NCBI GenBank assembly: GCA_947652115.1 | Contig: OX393563.1 | Coordinates: 8,963,942-9,027,941, forward strand | Source: Blastomussa wellsi | Taxonomy: Eukaryota; Cnidaria; Anthozoa; Scleractinia; Plerogyridae | Direction: 5' to 3' | Length of the DNA stretch: 64,000 nucleotides | In this document: positions 11,704 to 23,453 of the stretch, piece after piece | Layout of the letters: each line of letters opens with the position of its first letter | Position numbering within the stretch: position 1 is the stretch's first letter | Program-made: the position numbers and the translations under genes | Notes under the pieces: generated by a model | What the model saw: only the letters and a program-made list of their open reading frames with translations | Database searches by the model: none | Told to the model about the DNA's origin: nothing

Positions 11704-13503
11704 AAACTGCAATCACAAACTATCATTCCTGTGAATAGCATCAGGTCTGCACATCACACAGGACATTGCTTTATGATGCCAGCGTGATCTTGCTATTCGT
11801 CAAGTTGTTCACTGGAAAAACACTTCCGACAAAAATGTGACACATCCAAGCAGGAATAATCAGCTCCTGTTCATTACACAGGACAGTTTTTTTTTATTGT
11901 AGAGACTTAAAGTTGCTCTTTACATTTTCTGCATTTTGTGACATTCAGTTATAGGTTTGATTTATGGCACGATAAAAATACGTATTGTACCAGGGTGGTG
12001 TGTGACTGTTATTAGATAAGTGTAAAACTAAGTATCGAGATGTCAAAATTTAGTGGATATCCGCTGCTGATGCCTTGAGTATCGATTGTTTTATCAGTTG
12101 GTCTTAGGTTTACTTACACAAAAGAAAAGTCAATCCACCGACATTATAGAATAATTAGAAAGAAACGATTTGTTTATGATGTCTTCAAGAACGAAAATGG
12201 TAACGACGTAATATTCGGATAATATCATGCTACAAATAACAGCAGTTACTTTATATAGATACAATAAGAAATTCTTGCCAATATTCCAGTTTCTCTAATT
12301 AGAATTAATTATTAAGATAACCTTAAATTCGCAAGTAACAATTACCAACACCTATAAATTTGCCGCATTTGGCGGACGCATTTGCTTATCGACAAGACTC
12401 CTTGCTTTCCGTTGTATCAGTGTGTTCCCATATTGTCATGTACCTCGACTTCAGGTGCCTTGTAATCACCTGCGAAAGAAAGGCTGTTGCTAGGTTTAGA
12501 TGACATCAAAGTCGCATTTAATTTAATTACAAACTTTTGTTTAGCATAACCAAACTTGATTATGTACTCATTACTTGAAGAAGTTATAAACTTCAGCTGT
12601 TATAAAACATTAGCGGTTTACTGTTGACAGCTATGATACACACATTTTCCCACTTACATGAGTTATGGGCTGTTCGTATCATTATTTGTTAAACCATCCA
12701 ACTGCGATCAGCATATCCTAACGCAAAGTTGAATTGTTATATATTTGGAAGTTTCACCATAATGTTACTGGATCCGGAAACGCGCACTTGAAGTCCGATA
12801 TTTATCTGAGTATATAACTTACATGTAAATAGCGCCAGCTTATGTCGCGTCAGAGTAGAAAATTATCATATATGTCTAACTTGTGTACGCAATCTAAAAC
12901 TTAAGTATCAAACCAAGATCTAGCTTAGGGTTGCACGTGAAGGAATAAAAAGACCGTAATGCAATGTGGGTGTTGTAGACCGGATCAGGCAAGAACATTG
13001 GCATCTTGTTGGGACCAAAAGGTTGAGCCACGCCCGTATTGATCTCCTATAGGGCCTTCAAGGGACACTATCAACATTTTTGCATGATTTTGGAAGTCTA
13101 AAAAACATACATCGATCTTGGAAGCTGAATAATAATGGTTTTATTTCGTAGACCAGTATTCGTCAAATGATTAGAATAACCCATTTGGACACTGTCACGG
13201 AGATTTTTGCCTTCTTTGTTATGATAACTACCTTCGCCGATACAAGAAATACGCTTAGAACGTCAAGAGAAGATATCTTGTAATAGGGAAAACTGAAAAT
13301 AGTTTTTAGCTATTTTTTCAAGCCACAAGGGCAGAACCTGAAAAATTAAAGTAAGTCTGACTTCTTCAAACTGTGATCTGAATCTCCTAAATTTTCCGAC
13401 CAGCACCCCCGTTATTTAGGAGCCTGAGGAGCTTGCCTAACACTTGATTCAGTTTCATTTTTTACATTGGCTGAATATATTTCACTGCGGTTTCCCGGCT
13501 AAA
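11704..13503. other. 3' flank of the receptor gene, no other gene seen
   Basis: AT-rich sequence without coding signal. AATAAA at 12944-12949 could serve as a distal poly(A) signal for the receptor mRNA, but nothing ties it firmly to that transcript. Confidence 0.4.
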
Positions 13504-13713
13504 AAGGCCCTAGTTAGCCTCTTCCATTTTCGATGGCATCGAAGTTATGGAAATTGTATGATGAAGCGAAATATTATTTACATTGCTGTAAGTTATGTTA
13601 CTGGAAGTGTTTAATTACGAATTTAGCAAGTTTCTCAGTGATCTCTTTCATTTCGATACTAAATCCTCGCATGCAAACAACATACAACGAAGGTGTAGCT
13701 GACTAGGACCCTC
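13504..13713. mobile_element. MITE with AGGGCCCTAG-type ends
   Basis: The left end AAGGCCCTAGTTAGCC and right end GCTGACTAGGACCCT are diverged inverted repeats. The palindrome CGATGGCATCG inside is shared with a second copy at 43639-43760, which identifies the family. Confidence 0.5.
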
Positions 13714-14151
13714 TCAAAGGACCACACTCAACTGGCGTGCTTTGCGCGCTTTGTGGTTCCTGTCATCAGTCTGTGTCCAACTACTCGCAAAAGTTTAGAT
13801 TCAACGTGATTGTATTGTGAATTTGACCGATACCTAACATTCAGAAGAATTCACTGCTTATGTATCCATCAGAACTTCGCGAGAATATTCCTGGCCGAGA
13901 AATATATGTTATAATTTATTCCTTTTCAAGTAATTGTCCAGCCCACTTCGGCGACTTTTAACGTTTACTCAGATTTACCGCTCCATTGCAAGTGAAGTTT
14001 CCTTCGTACTGTGCATCGATTTTGCGTGAGAGCATCACCGTAATTTGCCTCTTGGCCGCGGAGACAAGAGGTACACTTTTCAAGCCATATAACCGGTAAC
14101 GCCGTACCAAAAAAGAAGGAACTCATAAACACCCCTCTTTGTTCCAACAAA

Positions 14152-14157
14152 ATTTTA
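14152..14157 (-). terminator. Poly(A) signal of the cysteine-rich gene, copy 1
   Basis: AATAAA is read on the minus strand about 375 nt past the stop codon. The paralogous stretch of copy 2 (near 19595-19607) reads CATAAA instead. Confidence 0.45.
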
Positions 14158-14529
14158 TTGCAAGGTTTTTCAAGTTAGGTGTTTACTTACAACGTACAAC
14201 TTATCAGTATTTGGAATCTTTAAGACAGAAAACCGCACAAATAAGTAATCTTACAGATTGCTTACAATGTTGCTAAGGAGTTCCTACTGTAATCACGTTT
14301 GCGGAGCAGAAGTCGACGTTAAAAATACAGTGGCTAATTCAAACGGTTACTAAGACTTAAAAAACAGAAGCCTTGTGGTTAAAACACAAGCTAATAAAGA
14401 AAGTAAAGTACAGTTAGCACGACTTTTTCTTTCTTATAATTTATGTGAACACAATTATTTAAGTAATACACACTTTTATCTCATTATATCTCTTCAGATA
14501 CAAGTCCAGGTGGAATGGGCATCAGCCGG

Positions 14530-15693
14530 TTACAAGGTGCCGGTCTCGAACCAGCCCGACACGCATTGTCCGGAGAGGAATTTAGCGCTCGCTATTTTCA
14601 CATCGTTGCCGAATTCGGGCGGGGCGGCGTATCCGTAACAGTAGCACAAACTGGAATATCCACCTTCGATCTGGGATGTGAAAGCAACGCAACCAGACCA
14701 TGGGCCCTTGCATTTCCTTTCGCATAGATTTCTGCATTCCATTTTCCTTTCAGAAGTTTCAAAACCCGTTGTCGTTGTCTGCGGCTCGTCGGTTTTAAAG
14801 CCAATAACGCCCGAAGGCATACCCCCAGTAGTATAGTAGTTAATATCAGTGGCTTCAGAGCACCTCTTTGAGGATCTGCATTGTCCTGACATGGAATGAA
14901 AGTAAACAAATCACACACAGCGACTGGTACTGAAGCTGAGATTCGTCATACTATTTTCAAAACCTACGGCCCGAATTTCTTTCACCATTAGCAATATATA
15001 ACGAACATTTCAATTATCCAACCCCACCACCCTTGAGAGAGAAGGGGAGTTCTGCCAAGGGATCAATCTGCTTCGCACTTTGTTGGGGTGTTGCATTGTC
15101 CTTGAATCGAATAAAATTTATAAGCTGTCTACAGCGACATACAATCGATTTCAAACTAAAACATTGCCCCCACCTCTACCCCACCAGACAAGATATAATG
15201 ACCATACCAGTCATCCTCCTCCCCACCCACCCGCCCTTGAGCAAGAATGGCTATTCTGACGAATGGCCAATTGTACCCCCTGACAAGTGCCGAAGAGTTA
15301 ATCCGTGACGTACGAGTAACTTCATCCCGCAGAATGAGAATTTCAAATAGATCATCAAATAGGATTTCCCTAAACGGTTTTTTTCGTCAAGTAAAAAGCA
15401 CTCGATTAATTTATCCTTACTACTTTAATCAATTTCGATTGATAAAAATTAATTTAATTTGATAATTTGATTTCTCATTGCTTCCGAATCTCCGAGTGTC
15501 CCCTTTGTCAATACTCTTAGATTGGCTAATTGTTTTTCCGCTTTAAAGCAAAATCGCGGATGGATTTTACTTTTTATTTTATCATCTAAGTTTCTTCTTA
15601 TTTTGAAATAATTTTAAGAAAGTTAGTAGTCTTACCAATTGTCCCAATGGACAGCAAAAGTAGAGTAGCGAGAATGAATCCACTCTGAGCCAT
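14530..15693 (-). CDS. Secreted cysteine-rich protein, copy 1 (two exons, intact)
   Basis: Exon 1 (15693 down to 15636) encodes MAQSGFILATLLLLSIGTIG, a textbook signal peptide, and ends at G|gtaag. Exon 2 (14885 down to 14530) follows a 750-bp intron after ttccatgtcag and joins in phase 1. The product has 137 residues. The mature part of about 118 residues has nine cysteines; the core CRNLCERKC....GC.......C.C is reminiscent of PAN/apple-like folds, but I cannot assign a family. A diverged second copy lies about 6 kb away on the same strand. No basic processing sites typical of peptide precursors stand out. It is a secreted protein of unknown function; homology to known small cysteine-rich coral proteins is possible but unproven. 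Confidence 0.75.
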
Positions 15694-16350
15694 GTTTCAG
15701 CGTTTGGTTGGGTATCCTGTGGAGATTTATGTCAGCTCGTCAGAGAGGTTTTTTTGACAAGCAATTTTTTATTCAGAAATCGAACATTTTCTATCTGGTT
15801 TTCTTGAATTTATTTCGGTAAAGTTAATTTACTTATGTGTGGATAAATACAGAAAACGAATGTCAAGGTCTTTTTAAAAGTTAAAAGACGCAAAGGTCGA
15901 AAGTTCCTTTCATACAAATGCCTTATTTATGCTGTCAAGTTTACTAAGAATTCATGAACATATAAATTTGTAATGAACTAGATAATTTACTTGTGCGATG
16001 TCTGTTTGCGTCAAATGAAAAAAATGCCTTATCATGTTTAATTTAGCAAGATGAGAGGAATTAGTGAAACAGTTTAAAAGCGGTTGTCAATTCACACCCC
16101 CAACACCGAGACAAGTGTTTTCTTTTTTAAACAAAGGAGAATGTCGTATTTTGCCTCTGTCATTATGATCATTTTGTCCAAACTAATGAGCATTTGCCCA
16201 ATCTCGACCACTTTTTTTTCAGAAACAAATTACCGCGAGGCGATGTATGGTGGCTAAAGTATGTTATACTGAAATGCTAACCGTGTACCGATGACTTTGA
16301 ATAAGCTTGAACGAAATTAAAATTTGGTATTTTAAAATCGCTGATGAAGT
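15694..16350. other. Upstream region of cysteine-rich copy 1
   Basis: No coding signal. The sequence next to the start (GGGTATCC or its variant, up to the ATG) is shared with the damaged copy at about 22980-23015. Confidence 0.4.
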
Positions 16351-16485
16351 GGTTCTGTCCTGGTGTACCGGTACGCAAAGGGAATAACCATTGTATTTTC
16401 TTTGTTTAGGGGTCATTGGTTAGCTGTTGTGTATTGTTTGGTCTTTGGTATCGGCTCTTGTGAACCGGTACACAAGGACAGAACC
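16351..16485. mobile_element. hAT-type MITE with 8-bp target duplication
   Basis: Inverted ends GGTTCTGTCCTGGTGTACCG and GGTACACAAGGACAGAACC enclose 135 bp. The 8-bp direct repeat GATGAAGT lies immediately outside both ends (16343-16350 and 16486-16493). An 8-bp duplication is the hallmark of hAT transposition. Confidence 0.8.
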
Positions 16486-16562
16486 GATGAAGTCGACGGT
16501 TATGAAGCGCCCTCTGTCCCTCTTCCTGGAAAATTGTTGTATATGCTTGTCGACGTGAGAAT

Positions 16563-18826
16563 ATGAAAAGATAAATTATATGCATATATTTGTTTGCCCG
16601 AACACCGCTTCTATGATTTCTCGAGCTTATTGTTGCTACCAAATTTTAAAAGTTTTCAAATCAGTATGGATCGTTGTTCGAAAGCCATCCATGCGCTATC
16701 AAGACGAAAAATGCTGCAACCTTAATTCGCCTTCGTTAGTACACTGGTTCAAAATTAATAATCTGTTGTAAATTTTAGAATGAGCGATTGAAGTAGTAAG
16801 GACCTGACCTAAGGCCGGTTCTACTGCAATCGAGAAATTTAATTCATAACGCCCAAGTTGTGAAACCCAAGGCCTAAGCAAATTCCAGCTGTATGCAGCG
16901 AATTATGAAAGCAGTTCTTCAGTTTAAGGATAAATGTGACAAGCTAAGAATATAAACTCGTGATGTGCGTTCTTTGTGAAGAGTTCTTTGCAGTGCAGGG
17001 AGTGGCAATCGTATCGACAAAGTTGACTGTTTTCTGAAACTTTTGAAAGAACTGCCCAGGCGCCACATGGAAATTCATAGGAATACTTACTGAAACACGA
17101 AATATAATAAGTGAAGTGAAGACTTGGAAATATTTCATTTTGGAGCTTACCTTTAGGAAAACTGGAGCTTCGACGTGTTCACACTTCAAGGTGCACAAGC
17201 AAACTAATTTGCCTTGCGTTATTCGCTCGCTTTAAAGAAGAGTTAATCCCTTTAAAACTTGGATGAAATTCCAGCCTTTGTTTTCCTTTCAGTCAGGGCT
17301 ATCATAGTTATGAGGAGAAATTCTTTATGATGCAAATGTACGTTTATACATAAGAGGATTCAAGGTCCAGTGAAGTAGTGAGATAACGTTTAGCATAAAC
17401 CGGTAAATACTGTAGTACAAAGGCGCATTACACATCTCTTGTTAAATACAAGTGCGTCGTTCAGACAAAACTTTTTGTCGGTTGAACAAAATATGGATTA
17501 GCCATGCCAGTGTACATTTGCGCAACAACTCTGCCAAATTTGCTGATGGCATGCAATCGAAAAGTAAAGGCTTTTATTATATAGACAACAGTGAAATAAC
17601 GGGTGAGCTTTAACACGAAAACATGATTTCTTCACACGTGACCTACCTTGTTTTGGGCAAAAGAAAAATTACAATTTCAGTTGTTCTTGTAGTCGAGCCG
17701 AACGCAGTCGTGCGTCACCTCGAGCACGGCGTTGAAAGTTGTTTGTTGTATATGAGAACTTTTACATCGCGTTTTTTTGCGTAAAAGTACTGTGTCTGCA
17801 ACTTTATCCTCAGTGAAACAGATCAAATATCTATAAAAATAATGAGATCTAAGAAATATCACTATTTACATGGTAGTAATAGTACTACTCAGAAAGCAAA
17901 TTATAGGTGAGTTGGACAGTTCGTTCACGAAAGCATCCTCAAGTACTTAGATCTAAGGTCGTTTTTAAATTAGCTCCAAAGTCAAAGTGTTCTGTCCATT
18001 AAAAAATTCAACTGAGTTAACATTTTAAGACACGAAGAACGAGGTAAACTGTAAATTTACTAGCGGTAATAATTGATTTAATTCCTGGGCAATAATAAGT
18101 CTAGACCTTTTATTCGTTGAACAAAAGATGGATAAGTCAGTCCATTTACGGTCCTTCTCTAAATAGTTTTTTCAGCATAGAAATGATATGATTTATAATA
18201 TTTTCAGCGTCGTTTTTTATTTTGCTTACTGCATGACTTCAGTTGGTTGAGCTACTCACTTAGGGGTGAGGGCTTGAAAGCATATATATATAATCTTTCT
18301 TCTGGACAAATCAGTAAAACTAACAAGCTAGCATAGTTTGCAGCTTGGTTATTCAATCGACGCTTATTAAAAGAATAGAAGACTCGCCTCGCCAATAACT
18401 GATTAGGCCGCTTTTCTTTCTGCGTAAGCAAAAGGACCATTCTAACCGGGCTGGCACGGTCGTCATGTCAGTCGCGAAGTTGATTTTTGTTACGTCTAAC
18501 AGACGTGCCGAGATCTCGGCAATCTGAAGACCCGGCTAACCCGGCGAACCAGCGCGGCCATGCAATCAGGCCTGGGACAAGATCAAGACTTCGTCTTTAT
18601 GTGAATGATTGTGCGAATGCGTTTTATGACAACTTGCTTACCAACAACACATTGTACGGCAAAGAATTGGTCTGCAAGCGCGAGAGATTTTTTCATTTTA
18701 ATTGAGAACAATCCCAAAAACAAGAACAAACAACTTGTCTAGGCGGGGACACGTTTTGTCAAAGGAGACAAAACTTCAAAAGAGCCGATGTCCTGCCGAT
18801 ACAGGACAATCTGCATTCCCATGCAC
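16563..18826. other. Intergenic, no confident gene
   Basis: Nothing firmly coding. A minus-strand frame beginning near 17138 (MKYFQVFTSLIIFRVSVSIP, about 64 codons to 16944) starts like a signal peptide but has no partner exon that I can find. Confidence 0.35.
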
Positions 18827-18827
18827 C

Positions 18828-19082
18828 TTGGGCGCTTTCCATTCGCCCAAAATTCCTGAAATTAGGGAACCAGAACGAATGGATTTTGGAAAGTTAATTC
18901 AGAGTATAGTCATAAATAGCAACTCTTATACACTTGGCAACGAAAACTTCACCTCAATTCCCTCTATTTGACCTGTTTCTCTAAGAACCCGATAATGTTT
19001 TCCGAAGCTCGCTGAGGTTTAGACTTCGAGAAATTTTCTGAAATTAAAACCGGAATTTTTGGTCTAATGGAAAGCGCCCCTT
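18828..19082. mobile_element. MITE with GGGCGCTTTCCATT ends
   Basis: TTGGGCGCTTTCCATT at the left pairs with AATGGAAAGCGCCCCTT at the right, across about 255 bp with no coding capacity. Confidence 0.6.
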
Positions 19083-19854
19083 GTGACTCCAGGAAAGAAT
19101 AGGTTATTGATTGGCCATGATCATGTTCTGACTCTAGAAAACACTATTGGCTATTTTGTTTTTTCTAAGAATTTAGACGCGGTCTTAAGCTCCAAGAACA
19201 GATGCATAGTGGTAAAGAAAACTCAACTCGCCTGCATGTAAGCCTAACGCCAGGTGAATTTGATTGTAAAAGTCGAAAAACGTAGTTAATGGAATTTATT
19301 AAAATGCATTCTACGAAAGGTTCCTAAAAAAATACGGAGGCTGAGTTGAATACTGCGACAAAATGGAATCTGCCGAAAAGTTATCTCCGAACAGAGCAAG
19401 CAGCTTTTGGGTGTTTCTGTGTGTACCGTATGTAAATGTATCACAATGTTTATCTTTGTTCGTGATTCTTTGTAATTTCAGGCAGCATTGTTTCTCATCA
19501 GTCTTTGGGCCATGGTACTGCTATCGCCGTAGATCTATCGATCGGGGAGCAAACCCAGATATATATATATAACAACAACAAAACTTGGTTCCAACATAGT
19601 TTTATGTCACTCGAGGTCTTTTAGTTGTACAATACTCAGAAAGGTTACAAATAAAACTATAATTTACTTATAATGCGCAACTAATCAAGTATTCGAATAC
19701 TTTAGGTTGGATAATAACTGGATAACAACCGCTTACTGTCTGCTAAGGAGTTCCTACTTAAACCACGGTTGCGGAACTAAAGTCGATATGAACATATTAA
19801 AACACCTGGAAATTAACTAATATAAGCTAGTTCCAATGGTTTATAAATTAATTA

Positions 19855-19858
19855 ATAG

Positions 19859-19903
<45 letters not shown>

Positions 19904-20099
19904 GTATAACAATATAATTTGGTTTTATCAACTGGGTTGATAATGTGAATTGGCCACCGTAAGGAGATTCAAGAGCTGACATTTCGAGCGTTAGCCCTTC
20001 GTCGGAGCGAACGTCGGAGCTAACGGTCGAAACGTCAGCTCTTGAATCTCTTTACGGTGGCCAATTCACATTATCAAACCAGTTGATAAAAGCAAATTA
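19855..20099. mobile_element. Foldback retroelement-like repeat, copy A (13-bp target duplication)
   Basis: Long inverted arms share ATCAACTGGGTTGATAATG and TTGGCCACCGTAA. The 13-bp direct repeat TATAAATTAATTA flanks the element (19842-19854, 20100-20112). On the minus strand, 20010 down to 19974 holds CCGACGA, GGGC-loop-GCTC, GAAA and GTC in the order of a hammerhead ribozyme core. Hammerhead motifs and TSDs of this length fit Penelope-like elements better than cut-and-paste DNA transposons. Confidence 0.6.
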
Positions 20100-21166
20100 T
20101 ATAAATTAATTAGCCTCGCGGTTACAACACCATTTAGTGAATAAAGTCTGAACTGAGTAAACTACTGTTGGGTTTTATTGTGGGTTTTCTTCTAACTGAA
20201 AAACCGGCACAAATAGACTACAAAATAAGGGTTCTCTCCTCTTCAAAACAGTTACATGAAATCTATGGTGCAAAAGACCTGGTTCTATTTCAAGCAAGAC
20301 TTTCTTTCCAATACATGAATGCGACTGTTTAAGCAAACTCGCTGCAACCTAATTATATTTTCAGAGCGTCACTTCAGCCGCAAGTTCAGGAGGACTGGAC
20401 AAGAGCCGGTTAGAAGGTGTCGGTCTCGAACCAGCCTGAGACGCATTTTCCGGAGAGGAATTTAGCGCTCGATACTCCGACATCGCTGCCGAATTCCGGC
20501 GGGGCGCCGTATCCGTAACAGTAGCACAAACTGGAATATCCACCTTCGATCTCGGATGTGAAAGCAACGCAACCAGACCATGAACCCTTACATTTTCTTT
20601 CGCATAGATATCTGCATTCTTCTTTCCGTTCTGAAGTTTCAAAACCCGTTGTCGTTGTCTGCGGCTCATTCGTTCTAAATTCAATTTTGCCCGAAGGCAT
20701 ACCCCCAGTTGCATAGTATTTTATGTCAGCGGCTTCAGAGCACCTCTTTGAGAAAATGCATTGTCCTGGAATTGATGGAAAGTAAACAATGATCACACAC
20801 AGATCCATCATACTATTTTCAAATTAAAACTTAAACACCAACCCCCTCCTCCACCTGACAATATGTAACGACCAATGCAATCCTCCCACCCCACCACCCT
20901 TGAGAGAGAAGTGTAATTCTGGCGAGTGACTAGCAAGTGCCAAATAACCAGTCTTTGATATATGAGTAAACCATCATTATTATGATGATATTACCAAAAT
21001 AAGATTTTTTCAAATCGTTACAACCTAATTCTAAAGTACTTGAATGATTGTTTTTCTTTTTTCTTGTTGTTCTAATTGAAATTAAATAGAAATTAAAATA
21101 GTATATTCACAAGGGTAAAAGGAGTAAAAATATAAATTTTAAAACCGAACTTTTTAGTTTCGACGT

Positions 21167-21320
21167 AGCCTGCATAGCAGGTGGTTTTTGTGGGGGGAAT
21201 GCTTCGAAAACAGCGACTTTTTTCCTCTCCCCAGTGTTCGCGCGCTGGAAATGGTGGCCGGTCTTTCGTGATCGCCGTTTTCGAATCATTCCCCCACAAA
21301 AACCGCCTGCTTTGCAGGCT
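21167..21320. mobile_element. Mutator-like palindromic MITE with 11-bp target duplication
   Basis: Arms AGCCTGCATAGCAGG and CCTGCTTTGCAGGCT, extended by GTTTTTGTGGGGG-type text, form a hairpin of about 154 bp. The direct repeat AGTTTCGACGT lies immediately on both sides (21156-21166, 21321-21331). A 9-11-bp duplication is typical of Mutator-like elements. Confidence 0.75.
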
Positions 21321-21340
21321 AGTTTCGACGTGTTGTTGGT

Positions 21341-21403
21341 TCATTCCTCGCTCCGGGATTTTTCTCCGGGTTCCCCGGTTTTCCTCCCTCCAAATAAACC
21401 AAC
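21341..21403 (+). repeat. SINE body fragment
   Basis: The text 'tttttctccgggttcc..ggttttcctcc' matches the body of the SINE at 491-700. It is cut by the foldback element that starts at 21417. Confidence 0.5.
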
Positions 21404-21416
21404 ATTTTAAAATTCA

Positions 21417-21417
21417 G

Positions 21418-21457
<40 letters not shown>

Positions 21458-21639
21458 CGGAAGTATAAAAATATAATTTGGTTTTATCAACTGGGTTGAT
21501 AATGTCAATTGGCCACCGTAAAGAGATTCAAGAGCTGACGTTTAGAGCGTTAGCCCTTCGTCGGAGCGAAGGGCTAAGGCTTGAATCTCTTTACGGTGGC
21601 CAATTGACATTATCAACCCAGTTGATAAAACCAAATTAT
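21417..21639. mobile_element. Foldback retroelement-like repeat, copy B (13-bp target duplication)
   Basis: Same family and same termini as copy A (GAGGGGGTAAGTTTC at the left, ACCAAATTAT at the right). The 13-bp repeat ATTTTAAAATTCA flanks it (21404-21416, 21640-21652). The hammerhead-like core on the minus strand is damaged (GAAA replaced by TAAA). Confidence 0.65.
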
Positions 21640-23159
21640 ATTTTAAAATTCAATTGGATCTGGATAAAGGACCCGCATGAAAACCAGCTGCTGATGTGAC
21701 TTCCTCTCGAAATATCGTTGTTTATTATTTTATTTACTATGCATGGTTTAATTTTCGAAAGGAGCAATTGTGAAACATTGTAATTGATTGTTTATTCAAA
21801 GCTGGACTCTTTAGTTGGATAATGAGTCCCTCAAGGTAACCTGCTGGTTACGAGTTGTGGCAGGTTTCGAGTGCTTAGTTATTCTTTTTTAAGTATGTTT
21901 CAATCATATACAGAATTTTGAATGCGTTAGCATTAAACCGGTATACAACAGCCGGAAAATTGCTACTGCTTTTGCCCGAATCCTGTGCGTTTTGCCAGAA
22001 AAATGGCAAAATAGGCTCGCACGCCTATGGTTTCAATTATCTTGTGGCAAAACAGACATATCAAACGTTTTAACTTAGCTTCAAGGGCAATAACCTTCAT
22101 AAGCCTCGCGTCATCTGCGAAGGCTGCTCATTTGGAGAAAACAATGTGGAAAACTATGTGCGAAATTTTGAATTGCGGATAACTGAACACTCGAATGAAT
22201 TAAATTAAAATTAAGTAATTAACTTTATAATGTTTGCGCCACAAAAGTGTAGACAGAGAGGTGTGAAATTATTCTTAAAGGATTAGAACTTTATGTTTAG
22301 CACAGTATTCGTTGAATTTAAATCACTAATAATGACTTCTAACTATTAGGCGTCGTTTTTTTTTTGTTTATGTGTGTGTTTGCTGTAAGGTCTGTTCTAT
22401 GTCAAAATATTTTCTAGAAATGGAAATGAAGCGTTATTTAGTACTGTAATATACCTTGTAATGTATTGTGACACAATGTATTAAATAAAAAAAATAATAA
22501 TTGTTGCTGAGTGTCTCCCTTTTAACCCGGGCTAATTTCTTATTCTTTTCCGGGCCAAACTACCATGATTTAGTTTGTTAATATTTTTTGCATTGTTTGA
22601 AAGAACGTTCAATCTTTATTTTCAATCAATCTTTATTTCATTTTCACCTAATCCTAATTACAAATTTGGAACAAAAAAAATATAATTGAGAAGCTACGTC
22701 ACGGTATGTGCATTTTGAAAAATAAGCTTAATTTTTTCAAAATCGTCATTTGTAATCCGTTTCAATCTTTTCCATCCTTAACCATACTTGTTCCTTTTTG
22801 GTTTAGTATCACCTCATTGGTGTTTTTCTTCCTTAGTAAACTATTAGTTTCAGGTTTATCACGTTTTAGGGCAATTTGGTTAGTCGTAAAAAATGACACA
22901 GAATACTCAGCTCCTTTAAGGATGGGGTATCCCCAACAGTCTTACCAGTAGTCACAATCGACAGCAGTAGGAGGTGAATGAGAATCAATCCACTCTGATT
23001 CTAGTTGGGCATCCTGTGAAAAGAGAGAGGCATGTTCCCAGTGAGTTGTGTTGACAGGTAATTATTTCTTTTTTTTTTTTTCAGAAATCAATCATTTGTC
23101 ATCCGGGTGTGATTGGAGTAAATTAAATGACTATATGTAGATAAATGAACTAAAGAAAG

Positions 23160-23345
23160 CACATTCCAAGGTCGGCATATGCGCAGTACTCTGGAGAACG
23201 TGAACCTGACTGCTAAATTTCTGTTTTTCTGTTTGAAAATAAACGCCGTCCTTATTTTCTACAAGAGCTAGTACTACGTTTGAAAGCGATAGATGCACCG
23301 AATACATCAAGGCACAATTGTACGAGATGTGTAATCTCAACCATC
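23160..23345. repeat. Partial copy of the 53794-54160 element
   Basis: Shares long blocks with the intronic element at 53.8-54.2 kb (AAAATAAACGCCGTCC, ACGTTTGAAAGCGATAGATG) but lacks its terminal repeats. Confidence 0.55.
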
Positions 23346-23350
23346 GTTCC

Positions 23351-23453
23351 TGGGAAAACCCCACCCACTCCACCCCTAGCCCATGTTTCTCAGTAACTTG
23401 TGGCTTTAGTGAAGAAACATGGGCTAGGGGTGGGGTGGCTGAGGGTTTTCCCA
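23351..23453. repeat. GC-rich hairpin
   Basis: TGGGAAAACCCCACCCACTC and CCCTAGCCCATGTTTCT pair with AGAAACATGGGCTAGGGG and GGTTTTCCCA around a loop of about 20 nt. It is a perfect-looking foldback of unknown origin. Confidence 0.65.

Larger units (their letters stand above)
20410..22998 (-). pseudogene. Cysteine-rich protein copy 2, start codon lost
   Basis: Exon 2 (20765 down to 20410) is intact, the same length as in copy 1 (356 nt), keeps all nine cysteines and the same acceptor position (aattccag), and is about four fifths identical by eye. The matching exon 1 (about 22990 down to 22946, donor G|gtaag kept) still encodes the hydrophobic core of the signal peptide. About a dozen bases that contain the ATG in copy 1 are missing, and the nearest upstream ATG is followed by TAG three codons later. 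The intron has grown to about 2.2 kb by insertions. The poly(A) signal is also altered. It is a recent duplicate that is either dead or uses an unseen alternative first exon. Confidence 0.65.
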
